The notes beneath the pieces were generated by a model. The model saw nothing but the letters and a program-made list of their open reading frames with translations. It was not told the origin of the DNA and made no database searches. Below, in pieces: positions 25,946 to 33,873 of a stretch of 64,000 nt of DNA; positions within the stretch are counted from its first letter, which is position 1; every line of letters begins with the position of its first letter. The DNA is from Acrocarpospora phusangensis (GTDB lineage: Bacteria > Actinomycetota > Actinomycetes > Streptosporangiales > Streptosporangiaceae): the NCBI RefSeq assembly GCF_016862995.1, contig NZ_BOOA01000049.1, forward strand, positions 1-64,000, read 5' to 3'. The position numbers were made by a program, and so were the translations under genes.

Positions 25946-27126
25946 GCGGGAACGCGGATGATCAGCGCGTCGCCCTGGCCGCCGCCGCCGCACAGCGCGG
26001 CCGCGCCGAGACCGCCACCGCGGCGGCGCAGCTCGTGCGCGAGGGTGAGCACGATGCGCGCGCCGGACGCCCCGATCGGGTGGCCGATCGCGATGCCCCC
26101 GCCGTTGACGTTGATCTTGTCGAGTGACAGCCCGAGCTCCTTCGCCGACTGGAGCACCACCTGGGCGAACGCCTCGTTGATCTCGACCAGGTCGAGGTCG
26201 GCCACGGTCAGGCCCTGCTTGCCGAGCGCGTGCGCGATGGCGTTGGCGGGCTGGGAGTGGAGCGCGTTGTCGGGACCGGCCACGTTGCCGTGGGCGCCGA
26301 TCTCGGCCAGCCAGGTGAGGCCGAGCTCCTCGGCCTTGCTCCTGGACATCACCACGACCGCGCACGCGCCGTCGGAGACCTGGGAGGCCGATCCGGCCGT
26401 GATCGTGCCGTCCCCGGTGAAGGCGGGGCGCAGGTTGGCGAGGATCGCCTCGGTGGTCTCGGGCCGTACGCCCTCGTCCACCGTGAACGGGACGGGGTCG
26501 CCCTTGCGCTGCGGGATGGGGACGGGGACGATCTCGTCCTCGAAGAGGCCGTTCTTGGCCGCGGCGGCGGCCAGCTGGTGGGAGCGGGCCGCGAAGGCGT
26601 CCTGCTCCTCGCGGGTGATGCCGAAGCGCGCGTTGTGCCGCTCGGTCGACTCGCCCATGGAGATCTGGTCGAAGGAGTCGGTCAGGCCGTCCACGGCGGT
26701 CGCGTCCAGGATCTCGGCGGAGCCGTACTTGACGCCCTTGCGCAGGCCGGGGAGGAGGTGCGGGGCGTTGGTCATGGACTCCATGCCGCCCGCCACCACG
26801 ATGTCGAACTCGCCGGCCCGGATCAGCTGGGCGGCCAGCGCGATCGCGTCCAGCCCGGACAGGCAGACCTTGTTGATCGTGAGCGACGGCACGCTCATCG
26901 GGATCCCGGCCAGGACCGCGGCCTGCCGTGACGGGATCTGCCCGGCACCGGCCTGGAGCACCTGCCCCATGATCACGTACTGTACGTCCGACGGCGCGAC
27001 ACCGGCCCGTTCCAGCGCGGCCTTGATGGCGATCCCGCCGAGCTCGGCGGCCGACTGACCGGCCAGCGAGCCGAGCAGCCGCCCGATGGGGGTACGTGCT
27101 CCGGCGACGATGACGGAACTGGACAT
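25942..27126 (-). CDS. Acetyl-CoA C-acetyltransferase (thiolase)
   Basis: 394 residues from ATG 27126, preceded by GAGGAGG. The nucleophilic cysteine is C88 ([12 protein letters not shown]). The conserved C-terminal motifs are [17 protein letters not shown] and [12 protein letters not shown], so all three catalytic regions of a type II thiolase are intact. It condenses or cleaves acetoacetyl-CoA. The start of meaB overlaps its stop, giving a thiolase-meaB operon. The epimerase gene is divergent 87 bp away, and this order matches the arrangement in Streptomyces. Confidence 0.9.
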   Translation of the reverse strand: MSSSVIVAGARTPIGRLLGSLAGQSAAELGGIAIKAALERAGVAPSDVQYVIMGQVLQAGAGQIPSRQAAVLAGIPMSVPSLTINKVCLSGLDAIALAAQLIRAGEFDIVVAGGMESMTNAPHLLPGLRKGVKYGSAEILDATAVDGLTDSFDQISMGESTERHNARFGITREEQDAFAARSHQLAAAAAKNGLFEDEIVPVPIPQRKGDPVPFTVDEGVRPETTEAILANLRPAFTGDGTITAGSASQVSDGACAVVVMSRSKAEELGLTWLAEIGAHGNVAGPDNALHSQPANAIAHALGKQGLTVADLDLVEINEAFAQVVLQSAKELGLSLDKINVNGGGIAIGHPIGASGARIVLTLAHELRRRGGGLGAAALCGGGGQGDALIIRVPA

Positions 27127-27213
27127 GCGCGGGCCTCCTCGATAGACCAGGGGCGACGGTGTCACCATACCCAGGAGCGGTCGGCCGATCGCCGACGAGG
27201 GGGGACGACGAGG

Positions 27214-27645
27214 ATGGACTCAGTGTTTCAGCGGATCGATCACGTGGGCATCGCGTGTCACAACCTCGAAGAGAAGATCGAGTTCTACGAGTCGACGTTC
27301 GGTCTGGTGGTCGTGAGCCGCGAGGTGAACGAGGAGCAGGGCGTCCGGGAGGCCATGCTGCACGTGGCCGACGGCGACGGCGGGGCATCGTACATTCAAT
27401 TGCTCGAACCCCTGCACCCGGACACCGCCGTGGGGAAGTATTTGAGCAAGCGCGGGGAGGGCGTGCATCACATTGGATACGGCGTCGCCGACGTGGCCAA
27501 GGCCATGGCGGACATCGCCGCCAAGGGAGTGCGTCTCATCGACGAACGCCCACGTCACGGCTCTATGGGTGCCTCTATTGCGTTTCTCCATCCCAAGGAT
27601 GTGGGAGGAGTCCTAACAGAGCTGGTCGAGACACCGAGGCATTGA
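27214..27645 (+). CDS. mce: Methylmalonyl-CoA epimerase
   Basis: A 143-residue vicinal-oxygen-chelate enzyme that interconverts (2R)- and (2S)-methylmalonyl-CoA. Likely metal ligands are H10 (RIDHVGIA), Q62 (YIQLLEP), H86 (VHHIGYG) and E136 (LTELVE), two per beta-alpha-beta-beta-beta half. Length is exact for the family. It is divergent from the thiolase-meaB operon and upstream of the coiled-coil polarity gene. Together these genes connect propionyl-CoA breakdown with the succinyl-CoA pool. Confidence 0.92.
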   Translation: MDSVFQRIDHVGIACHNLEEKIEFYESTFGLVVVSREVNEEQGVREAMLHVADGDGGASYIQLLEPLHPDTAVGKYLSKRGEGVHHIGYGVADVAKAMADIAAKGVRLIDERPRHGSMGASIAFLHPKDVGGVLTELVETPRH

Positions 27646-27831
27646 GCAAACACAAGAAAGGTTCATACGTAACAAGTAGCGCAGAAAGTCCGAGGAGGCC
27701 GACAACACGGCAGCACCGGAGTACGCTGGCCTACCACCGGACGTGGATCCCGCAATGGGCTCCTCGCCTCGGATGTCCGAAACCCCCCGTCCGGCCCGTG
27801 TAGCCGTCTCGACAACCCAGGATCGAGCCTC

Positions 27832-29118
27832 ATGCAGTCCGACATCGACGCCCAGTTGAACAATTTCTTTGAAGACGCCCCCTCCCGGGAATTCGACGTG
27901 GTGCTCCGCGGCTATGACCGGCACCAGGTCCACGACCACCTGAAGACGCTGGACACCGACCTGCGTCAGGCCCGGGAGCAGGTCTCCGCCCTTCAGCGGG
28001 ATCTTTCCGACTCCCAGCGCCAGCTCCAGGAGCAGGAGCGCCCGACCTACTCGGGGCTGGGCGCCCGCATTGAGCAGCTGCTGCGTCTGGCGGAGGAGCA
28101 GGCCACCGAGCTGGTCCAGGCCGCCCGGTCCGAGGCCAACGAGATCAAGGCCGCCGCGAAGGTGGACGCCGCCGACGTCCGCGCCGCCGCCGAGAACGAG
28201 GCCGCCGAGAAGCGCGCCCTCGCCACCCGCGAGGCCGACGAGATGCGCACCACCGCCGAGCGGGACGCGGAGGAGATCCGCTCCACCGCCAAGCGCGAGT
28301 CGGACGAGCTGACCAACACCACCGAGCGTGAGGTCGCCAAGCTCCGCGCCACCGCCGATCACGAGGTCGCCGAGAAGCGCGCCGACGCCGAGCGTGAGAT
28401 CGCCAAGCTGCGCACCACCACCGAGCGGGAGGTCGCCCAGCTGCGCGCGTCCACCAAGCGGGAGCGCGACGAGGTGCTGACCACCGCCAAGCGGCAGGCC
28501 GACGAGATGCGCGCCCAGGCGCAGCGGGTCCTGGAGGAGTCCGAGGCCAAGCGGGCCCAGGACGAGGCCGAGTTCGAGATCCAGCTGGCCGCCCGCCGCG
28601 AGGAGGCCGAGCGCCAGGAGGCCGAGCGTCACGCCACCGCGCAGGCCAACACGCAGAAGCTGGTCGCCGAGGCGGAGCAGCGCGCCGCCACCGCCGAGCA
28701 GCGCGCCACCAAGGCCACCCAGCAGGCCGACCAGACCCGCCGCGAGGCCGACACCCACGCCAAGCAGCTCCTGGCCAACGCCCGCAAGAACGCCGACCAG
28801 CTGGTCGCCGAGTCCAAGTCCAGCGCCGAGTCGATCGTCAGCGACGCGAAGGCCGAGGCCGAGCGGACCCGCACCAACATGCAGCGCCAGGTCGACGAGC
28901 TGACCCGCCAGCGGGACAGCATCACCAGCCACCTGGCCCAGCTCCGCCAGTTGCTCGGCGGCGCGGCCCTGCCCGGCATGGACCCGGAGCCCGCCCCCGT
29001 GGTGGCCGCTCCGATCAAGCCGGCCCTGTCCGCCGCTCCGGTCAGCGAGAAGCCCGCGCCGAAGCCGGCTCCGCCCGCTCCCAAGGCGGACGACGACGCC
29101 GAGTGGTGGCAGGAGTAG
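27832..29118 (+). CDS. DivIVA-domain long coiled-coil protein (Scy/FilP-like)
   Basis: 428 residues. The N-terminus has a DivIVA-like segment (REFDVVLRGYDRHQVHDHL, about 19-37). A long uninterrupted coiled coil follows (about 50-380) with repeats of the type AERDAEEIRSTAKRE at roughly 15-residue spacing. The tail is Pro/Ala-rich and ends in the acidic DDDAEWWQE. In Streptomyces, Scy and FilP, encoded beside the same epimerase gene, organise hyphal tips with DivIVA. This single gene resembles a compact version. A strong terminator follows. The likely role is polar growth or cell-shape scaffolding. Confidence 0.8.
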   Translation: MQSDIDAQLNNFFEDAPSREFDVVLRGYDRHQVHDHLKTLDTDLRQAREQVSALQRDLSDSQRQLQEQERPTYSGLGARIEQLLRLAEEQATELVQAARSEANEIKAAAKVDAADVRAAAENEAAEKRALATREADEMRTTAERDAEEIRSTAKRESDELTNTTEREVAKLRATADHEVAEKRADAEREIAKLRTTTEREVAQLRASTKRERDEVLTTAKRQADEMRAQAQRVLEESEAKRAQDEAEFEIQLAARREEAERQEAERHATAQANTQKLVAEAEQRAATAEQRATKATQQADQTRREADTHAKQLLANARKNADQLVAESKSSAESIVSDAKAEAERTRTNMQRQVDELTRQRDSITSHLAQLRQLLGGAALPGMDPEPAPVVAAPIKPALSAAPVSEKPAPKPAPPAPKADDDAEWWQE

Positions 29119-29153
29119 GACTCTCTTTCCTCGGGGCGACGGCTACACGCTGA

Positions 29154-29191
29154 ACAAATGCCCGGCAGATCTCGATCTGCCGGGCATTTGT
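29154..29191. terminator. Bidirectional intrinsic terminator, 18-bp stem
   Basis: Perfect inverted repeat ACAAATGCCCGGCAGATC / GATCTGCCGGGCATTTGT, between the convergent coiled-coil gene and the LuxR-type regulator gene. The 2-nt central loop would open to a few more bases in RNA. Confidence 0.92.
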
Positions 29192-29245
29192 CACGTTCCC
29201 GAACTATTCACCGTTAGGTTCCGCTTCTTCGGTTCGCCCCTTAAG

Positions 29246-30196
29246 TCAGATCCAGCCTTTACGGGCGGCCTGCACGCCGGCCTGGAAACGGCCGGTGGCG
29301 CCGAGGCGGTCGAAGAGCGAGGCGATCCGGCGGCGCAGGGTCCGTTCGGATATGCCCAGCTGGCGGAGGATGGATTCGTCCTTCATGCCCACGGACAGCA
29401 GTTCCAGGATCTGCTGGTCGACGCCGTCGCCGTGCGCCGCCGCGGAGGCGCCCCAGACGGGCGACGACTCCCGCCACAGGGTCTCGAAGAGGGCGACCAG
29501 GGCGTTGGTGAGGGCGCTGCGGCCCACCACGACGGAGGTGAAGCGGGCGCCCTCCTCGTGGTCGGTGAGCGGAAGCAGCGCGGTACGGCCGTCCACCAGG
29601 ATCAGTTTGATCGGGACCCGGGAGCGCACCCGGGCCTGCTCGCCCAGGCCGGTCATCCGGCGGATCTCGTCCAGCTTCTGCGGCAGGTCCAGGACGATCG
29701 AGGAGTAGATGGCCCGGCAGCGCACCCCGCGCGCCAGCGCGGCCTCCTCGGCCCCCAGCGACGTCCCCGTCGCCGCGTACGGCGGGGCGTCCAGGGCGAG
29801 CACCTCGCGGGTGGCCCCCGCCAGCAGCTCGACCACCCGGCGGCCGGCCGCCTCCGACCCTTCGACGACCTCGATGACCCGGCCGGGGTCGGCCCGGAGC
29901 AGGCCCTCCTGGAAGTCCGTGGCGAGTTCCTCGGCCGCCATGGCGAGTCGGTCCAGTTCCGCCCGCCGCCGCCGGATCGCCGACGACAGCGCGATCCGCG
30001 GATCCGCCGGGCGGTACCCATACGGTCCGTCCGATTCCAGCAGCCCCAGCTCCTGCAGGCGGGCCAGAGCGGCCCGAACGTCAGCGTGGGACGATTCCAG
30101 CCGCCGGGTGGACTCCTCGGGAGAACACTTGGGATCGCGCAGCAGAAGGCGGTACAGCCGCTCCTCCAACCCGGACAAGCCGATCGCTTCCCACAT
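29246..30196 (-). CDS. LuxR-type regulator with winged-helix-like N-terminus
   Basis: 316 residues from ATG 30196. The N-terminal ~70 residues form a TrmB/MarR-like winged helix (LEERLYRLLLRDPKCS, VRAALARLQELGLLES). A middle domain resembles the sugar- or effector-binding part of TrmB-like proteins. The C-terminal ~65 residues are a LuxR-type HTH (ILELLSVGMKDESILRQLGI and SERTLRRRIASLFDRLGAT). Proteins with this three-part layout are frequent orphan regulators in Streptomyces and relatives. No target is obvious. An odd-centred palindrome TAAAGA-G-TCTTTA lies 80 bp upstream at 30279-30291. Confidence 0.82.
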   Translation of the reverse strand: MWEAIGLSGLEERLYRLLLRDPKCSPEESTRRLESSHADVRAALARLQELGLLESDGPYGYRPADPRIALSSAIRRRRAELDRLAMAAEELATDFQEGLLRADPGRVIEVVEGSEAAGRRVVELLAGATREVLALDAPPYAATGTSLGAEEAALARGVRCRAIYSSIVLDLPQKLDEIRRMTGLGEQARVRSRVPIKLILVDGRTALLPLTDHEEGARFTSVVVGRSALTNALVALFETLWRESSPVWGASAAAHGDGVDQQILELLSVGMKDESILRQLGISERTLRRRIASLFDRLGATGRFQAGVQAARKGWI

Positions 30197-30319
30197 ACCC
30201 CTACCTTGGCAGATTCCGGCCACTGACCGGTACCGGCCACCCCAATCGGTACATCGCACGCCGGAACCACGTCATGGTTAAAGAGTCTTTAGGGGCAACA
30301 CCCCGAGGGAGGAAGACCC

Positions 30320-30349
30320 ACGGCCGGCGCAGAGGGAGGCGCCGGCCGT
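30320..30349. terminator. Stem-loop in 240-bp gap, likely terminator of the CDF gene
   Basis: Perfect 11-bp stem ACGGCCGGCGC / GCGCCGGCCGT with an 8-nt loop. It lies 86 bp downstream of the CDF stop on the minus strand. No T-run is present on that strand. Apart from this and the palindrome near 30279, nothing else is visible between the LuxR-type and CDF genes. Confidence 0.55.
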
Positions 30350-30434
30350 TGTGTTATCTCCATGACCGCCGCATTACGCCCGTGCCCCCATCGCCGGCGC
30401 GACACCACCCGACCGGCTGGCCCTCCTCCGTGCC

Positions 30435-31181
30435 CTACGCGCAACATCCGCACGCGGAACCGGCCGCACGACCGTCGCCGGTCACGAGCGAGCCCGCCGG
30501 AGAGGCGCAACATGCGGAACCGGGCTCGCGACCGTCCTCGGCCGCGGACGCGACTGCCGGAGCGCAGCAGGCTTCGCCGCGCCAGGCCTGCCGGCCCTCC
30601 TTGACCGCCATCGCGGCGATCACCAGGGCCGCGATCGGATCGGCCCATGACCAGCCGAACAGCGTGTTCACGACCAGCCCGGCCAGCAGAACCGCCGACA
30701 GGTACGTGCACAGCAGCGTCTGCTTGGAGTCGGCGACCGCGCTCGCGGAGCCCAGTTCCCGTCCGGCCCGGCGTTGCGCTCCCGACAGCAGCGGCATGAC
30801 CGCCAGGCTCACCGCGGCCAGCACGATGCCGACCGTGGAGTGCTCCGCCGTCTCCCCCTTCACCAGTGCCCAGACCGAATCGGCGCCCACGTAGGCGGCC
30901 AGGGCGAAGAAGGACAGGGCGATCACCTTTAACGCGGTCCGCTCCCGGGACTCGTGGTCCGGGCCGGAGAACTGCCAGGCCACGGCGAGCGCCGACGCGA
31001 CCTCGACCACCGAGTCCAGGCCGAACGCGATCAGCGCGCCGGACGAGGCGACCGTGCCCGCCGTCAGGGCGATTACGGCTTCTCCGACGTTGTAGACGAT
31101 GGTCGCGGCGACCAGGAGTCGTACCCGCCGCCGCAGCACCGTCCGCCGTCCTGCCGTCAACTCCGGAGCGAGAGCGGCCAT
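30435..31181 (-). CDS. Cation diffusion facilitator with Cys-rich tail
   Basis: 248 residues. About five or six membrane helices with GEAVIALTAGTVASSGALIAFGLDSVVEV and a second FGWSWADPIAALVIAAMAVKEG, the two acidic transmembrane clusters of CDF exporters. Unlike most CDFs it has no cytosolic ferredoxin-like domain. Instead a ~45-residue tail carries three cysteine blocks ACCAP, ACCAS and ACGCCA, likely to bind soft metals. Start ATG 31181 overlaps the cmtR stop by one base (TGATG). It probably exports Cd, Zn or Pb under CmtR control. The tail appears to have grown by in-frame tandem duplication. Confidence 0.78.
   Translation of the reverse strand: MAALAPELTAGRRTVLRRRVRLLVAATIVYNVGEAVIALTAGTVASSGALIAFGLDSVVEVASALAVAWQFSGPDHESRERTALKVIALSFFALAAYVGADSVWALVKGETAEHSTVGIVLAAVSLAVMPLLSGAQRRAGRELGSASAVADSKQTLLCTYLSAVLLAGLVVNTLFGWSWADPIAALVIAAMAVKEGRQAWRGEACCAPAVASAAEDGREPGSACCASPAGSLVTGDGRAAGSACGCCA
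30438..30562. repeat. In-frame tandem duplication of ~60 bp in the CDF gene tail
   Basis: Two near-complete copies (30438-30502 and 30503-30562) and a partial third share GCGCAACAT, GCGGAACCGG and CGACCGTC words. On the coding strand each encodes a block of the form ACCA then ~10 residues then DGRxxGS. The duplicated segment multiplies cysteine pairs at the protein C-terminus. Confidence 0.6.
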
Positions 31182-31516
31182 CAGCAGGCTCCTCCCGGCT
31201 CGTCGTCCAGGCAGGGCGCGCCCGAATCGACCGCCAGAACCACTCCGAGGAGGTCGTCGATCGCACGGGCCAGCCGCCGATCGGCGATCTCGTACCGGGT
31301 CTGGCGTCCTTCCCCGACGCCGACCACCAGGCCGCAGCCCCGCAGGCAGGCCAGGTGGTTGGAGACATTCGACCGGGTCAGATCCAGCCGCTCGGCGAGC
31401 CGGGCCGGATACTCGGGCCCTTCCAGCAGGGCGATCAGGATGCGGCATCGGGTGGGGTCGGCCAGGGCCTTGCCCAGGCGGGCCATCGCGTCCATACGCG
31501 TCGCGGTCGTCAGCAC
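31181..31516 (-). CDS. cmtR: CmtR-type Cd/Pb-sensing ArsR/SmtB repressor
   Basis: A 111-residue winged-helix sensor. Cys57 and Cys61 (HLACLRGCGLVV) and Cys102 (GAPCLDDE) match in both spacing and numbering the Cd/Pb ligands of M. tuberculosis CmtR. Cys24 (TRCRIL) also matches a second conserved cysteine. Metal binding would release the repressor from DNA. It precedes the CDF gene with a one-base stop/start overlap and has a strong candidate operator upstream. In mycobacteria, CmtR controls a P-type ATPase, so pairing with a CDF is a variation. Confidence 0.92.
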   Translation of the reverse strand: MLTTATRMDAMARLGKALADPTRCRILIALLEGPEYPARLAERLDLTRSNVSNHLACLRGCGLVVGVGEGRQTRYEIADRRLARAIDDLLGVVLAVDSGAPCLDDEPGGAC

Positions 31517-31523
31517 ACCTCGG

Positions 31524-31550
31524 ACAGTACAGCCGTAACTGTATTACAGT
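31524..31550. promoter_or_regulatory. CmtR operator candidate
   Basis: ACTGTA-T-TACAGT (31538-31550) is a perfect odd-centred palindrome. A third half-site ACAGT lies at 31524-31528, so CAGTA/TACTG-like words are repeated. Known CmtR operators contain TAA/TTA-flanked CTGTA/TACAG halves. It sits 8-34 bp upstream of cmtR. Confidence 0.65.
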
Positions 31551-31594
31551 CCAGGCTGAATTCACTGCCAACTGATCAATTGTCGGGTTCGCGC

Positions 31595-31670
31595 CGTTAT
31601 CCGGCGCCGTTAACGCAGGTGACGCGTCTCGCCGCACCGGCGCCAAGAGCAGCCAGGCGGTCTCAGGGCC
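31595..31670. repeat. Interspersed ~75-bp element, copy B
   Basis: Partner of 1699-1771, ~80 percent identical in the same orientation. It lies between the cmtR promoter and the 18-bp array. Its last bases (TCTCAGGGCC) resemble the first unit of that array, so the array may have grown from the end of this element. Confidence 0.65.
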
Positions 31671-31674
31671 AGTC

Positions 31675-31854
31675 AATCTCTCAGAGCCCGCCGATCTATC
31701 AGGGCCGGTCGATCTCTCAGAGCCCGCCGAACTCTCAGAGCCGGTCGATCTCTCAGAGCCCGCCGAACTCTCAGAGCCCGCCGAACTCTCAGAGCCGGTC
31801 GATCTCTCAGAGCCCGCCGATCTGTCAGGGCCGGTCGATCTGTCAGGGCCGGTC
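31675..31854. repeat. Minisatellite, ten 18-bp units
   Basis: Ten head-to-tail units without spacers. Two main types alternate: GATCTCTCAGAGCCCGCC and GATCTGTCAGGGCCGGTC, with GAACTC variants. The array ends 6 bp before the stop codon of the minus-strand hydrolase gene. Its 18-bp period keeps frames open on both strands, but no ribosome-binding site or start supports a gene. The 344 bp between cmtR and the hydrolase gene hold only this array, the interspersed element and the cmtR promoter. Confidence 0.9.
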
Positions 31855-31860
31855 GATCCG

Positions 31861-32763
31861 CTAGAGCTGCTGGAGTCGGGTGAGGAAGTCGGTGAGGGAG
31901 TGGTTGAAGGATTCGGGGGTTTCGATTGCGGAGAGGTGGCCGGCTTTGGGGAGGATCTCCAGGTGGGCGGTGGGGAGGGCGTCGCGCATGGCTTCGGCGT
32001 CGGCGGGGGTGGTGAGCCGGTCTTCTTCGCCGACCAGGACGAGAGCGGGAACTCTCAGGGAGCGGAGGGTGTCGAAGGAGTCGGGGCGGGTGGCCATGGC
32101 GCGGGAGGCCCAGGCGACGGCGTCGGGCGGTGCGGACTGCACGAGGCCGCGAATCCGGCCGAGAACCATCGGGCGGCTGGTGAGCGTGGTCGAGCCGACG
32201 AGGTTGGGGACCGTGTCCGCCAGGGTTTCGCCGGACAGGACGCGCTGAGCGGTCTTCTCGCGATTGGCGGCCGCTTCCGGAGTGTCGGGAGCGGCTTTCG
32301 TGTCGGCCAGGATGACCGCCCGCACCCGGTCGGGATGGCGGCGGCACAGCGCCATGGTCACGTACCCGCCCATCGACTGACCGCCGATCACCGCCCGGTC
32401 GATGCCCTCCGCGTCGAGCAGTTCGGCCACGTCGTCCGCCATCGCGTCCAGGGACGGCTGATCGTCACCCAGACGGGAGCCGCCGAACCCGCGCAGATCC
32501 GGGGTGATGACCCGGCAATGCGACGCCAGCCCTTCACGCTGCCCCAGCCACATCGCCGAAGAGAACGGGAACGCGTGAAGAAGCACCAAGGGCACACCGC
32601 TACCGGCCACTCGCGAATACAGCTGCACCCGGCCCACGGTAACTTCCACCGCCTCCAGCCGCCATGCACGCGCCGCATGCACGGACCTACGGCGTTGAGG
32701 GAAGCTGGCCGTTGTCTGTTCAGGGGCGTTCCCCTGACAGTGCGTATTCGAATCATCCATCAT
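31861..32763 (-). CDS. Alpha/beta hydrolase
   Basis: 300 residues by the longest reading. The nucleophile is S130 in IGGQSMGGY, the acid is in LVGEEDRLTTP and the base in KAGHLSAIE, so the triad is complete. LLHAFPFSSAMW provides the oxyanion loop. Homologous hydrolases usually begin near EVTVGRVQLYSRV; the ~38 N-terminal residues here look unstructured, and a GTG near 32649 is a plausible start. The gene is divergent from the zinc-ribbon gene; the two long readings almost abut. Substrate is unknown. Confidence 0.78.
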   Translation of the reverse strand: MMDDSNTHCQGNAPEQTTASFPQRRRSVHAARAWRLEAVEVTVGRVQLYSRVAGSGVPLVLLHAFPFSSAMWLGQREGLASHCRVITPDLRGFGGSRLGDDQPSLDAMADDVAELLDAEGIDRAVIGGQSMGGYVTMALCRRHPDRVRAVILADTKAAPDTPEAAANREKTAQRVLSGETLADTVPNLVGSTTLTSRPMVLGRIRGLVQSAPPDAVAWASRAMATRPDSFDTLRSLRVPALVLVGEEDRLTTPADAEAMRDALPTAHLEILPKAGHLSAIETPESFNHSLTDFLTRLQQL

Positions 32764-32782
32764 TGTGATGGGAGGTGTCGGA

Positions 32783-33515
32783 ATGCGCTGTCACGTCTGC
32801 GGCACCGAGACGGCCGAGCAGGTTCGCTGCCTTCGATGTGGTGCGAGCCTTGTTCCCGAGGCGCAGGCCGTACCGGTACGGCGGCGTTCGCGGCCTGAGC
32901 GCGGGCGGCTGGTGCGGGCGCTGGGCGCGGTGGTCGTGGCGGGGGCCGTGGCGGCGGGCGCGCTGTGGTTCACGCGATCCGGCGACGACGGGGTGGCCGC
33001 GGATGACGCGGGCGGGGTCACGGCGCCGACGGAGAGTTCGCCCACAGCCGTGGCGGTGGAGGAGACCCGGTCCGTCTGGAACGAGGCTGCGGCTCAGGCG
33101 ACGGAAGTCGATGTGCTTCTCGATTCCAGCCGCGCCAGTCGGGGCCGGCTCGGGTCCGCGCTTCAGTCCCTGCTGAACTGCACGTCCGTCCGGTCCGCCA
33201 CGCGGACCGTCGCCACGGTGACGGAGTCCCGGCGCGAGCAACTCGCTCGCAGCCGGACGCTGGTCGTCGACGACATCCCCGGCGGGGCCGAGTTGAAGAG
33301 GGCGCTGGTTCGCGCCCTCGACGCCTCGTACCAGGCCGACGTTTCATTTCCTGCGGTGGGCCAGGAAAGGGTGCGCGGGGGCGGGCGACACCAACTTCCG
33401 GCGCGGGGAGAGGGAGTCCGAGCGGGCCACCCGAGCGAAGCGGGAGTTCGTCGACCTTTGGACGCCGATCGCCCGTTCGTACAGCCTCGCCACCCGGACG
33501 GAACCCGAGATCTAG
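32783..33515 (+). pseudogene. Zinc-ribbon membrane protein gene with a frameshift
   Basis: Starts at ATG 32783 after GGAGGTG. The N-terminus is a zinc ribbon (C3, C6, C16, C19 in MRCHVCGTETAEQVRCLRCG), then a basic stretch, a transmembrane helix (about 51-69) and an exported helical region. At about 33341-33344 the frame breaks. The original frame continues in out-of-frame-like composition to 33529, while the +1 frame from 33345 gives a normal charged helix ending REFVDLWTPIARSYSLATRT and EPEI, stop at 33513-33515. The +1 frame has high GC3 and a plausible family ending, so a one-base insertion (or two-base loss) is likely. A sequencing error could also explain it. Confidence 0.7.
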
Positions 33516-33534
33516 GAGCCGAGATCTAGGAACC
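33507..33534. repeat. 14-bp tandem duplication across two stop codons
   Basis: GAGATCTAGGAGCC is followed at once by GAGATCTAGGAACC. The first copy contains the plus-strand stop of the zinc-ribbon gene in its corrected frame. The second copy provides the minus-strand stop (33526-33528) of the convergent gene. Confidence 0.85.
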
Positions 33535-33873
33535 GGGGAGCAGGAGCGTCGCGAGGGTGGCGACAGCTTCGGCCAGGACCGCGATGGAGGCGACTCTCTG
33601 CGCCAGGCGCTCCAATCGTGAGCCGATGACGGTGTGGTCCGGGTTGGGCAGGGCGAGTTCGGAGCCGATGCGGCGCAGGTCGGCGTGGGCGCCGGCGGGA
33701 TCGTCGAGTTGCCGCCCGTGGCGGGTCAGCAGCGTTTCGATCCTGGCGATGAGATCGTCCGCCGCGGGGGTCTGACTGATGTTCTGGACCGCCCGGGCAT
33801 GGTCTCCCGCCGCGACCGGTCCGGAGATGTTGCCGCCCGAGATGGTGACGCCGTAGTTGGCCGGTTCGGTCAC
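33526..33873 (-). CDS. Small protein with N-terminal Gly-rich ISGG/AAG motif
   Basis: 115 residues. The motif NYGVTISGGNISGPVAAG, continuing to about residue 31, is at the N-terminus; the rest is a helical domain ending in a hydrophobic stretch (VASIAVLAEAVATLATLLL). The upstream membrane protein carries the same 26-residue motif at its C-terminus (15 of 26 identical). ATGA overlap of 4 bp couples the two genes. The N-terminal location of the motif followed by a helical domain is reminiscent of bacterial amyloid-signalling partners, but family membership is not established. Confidence 0.65.
   Translation of the reverse strand: MTEPANYGVTISGGNISGPVAAGDHARAVQNISQTPAADDLIARIETLLTRHGRQLDDPAGAHADLRRIGSELALPNPDHTVIGSRLERLAQRVASIAVLAEAVATLATLLLPGS

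Noticed and set aside
25946..27388. N-terminal extension of the MeaB frame through the thiolase gene
   Set aside because: The extension is out-of-frame thiolase sequence; GTG at 25945 with GTGA overlap is the natural start.
31675..31854. Possible CRISPR array
   Set aside because: Units are contiguous 18-bp repeats with no unique spacers and no cas genes nearby.
31675..31854. Possible repeat-protein coding region (hexapeptide repeats)
   Set aside because: All frames are open because of the 18-bp period; there is no start codon with a ribosome-binding site.
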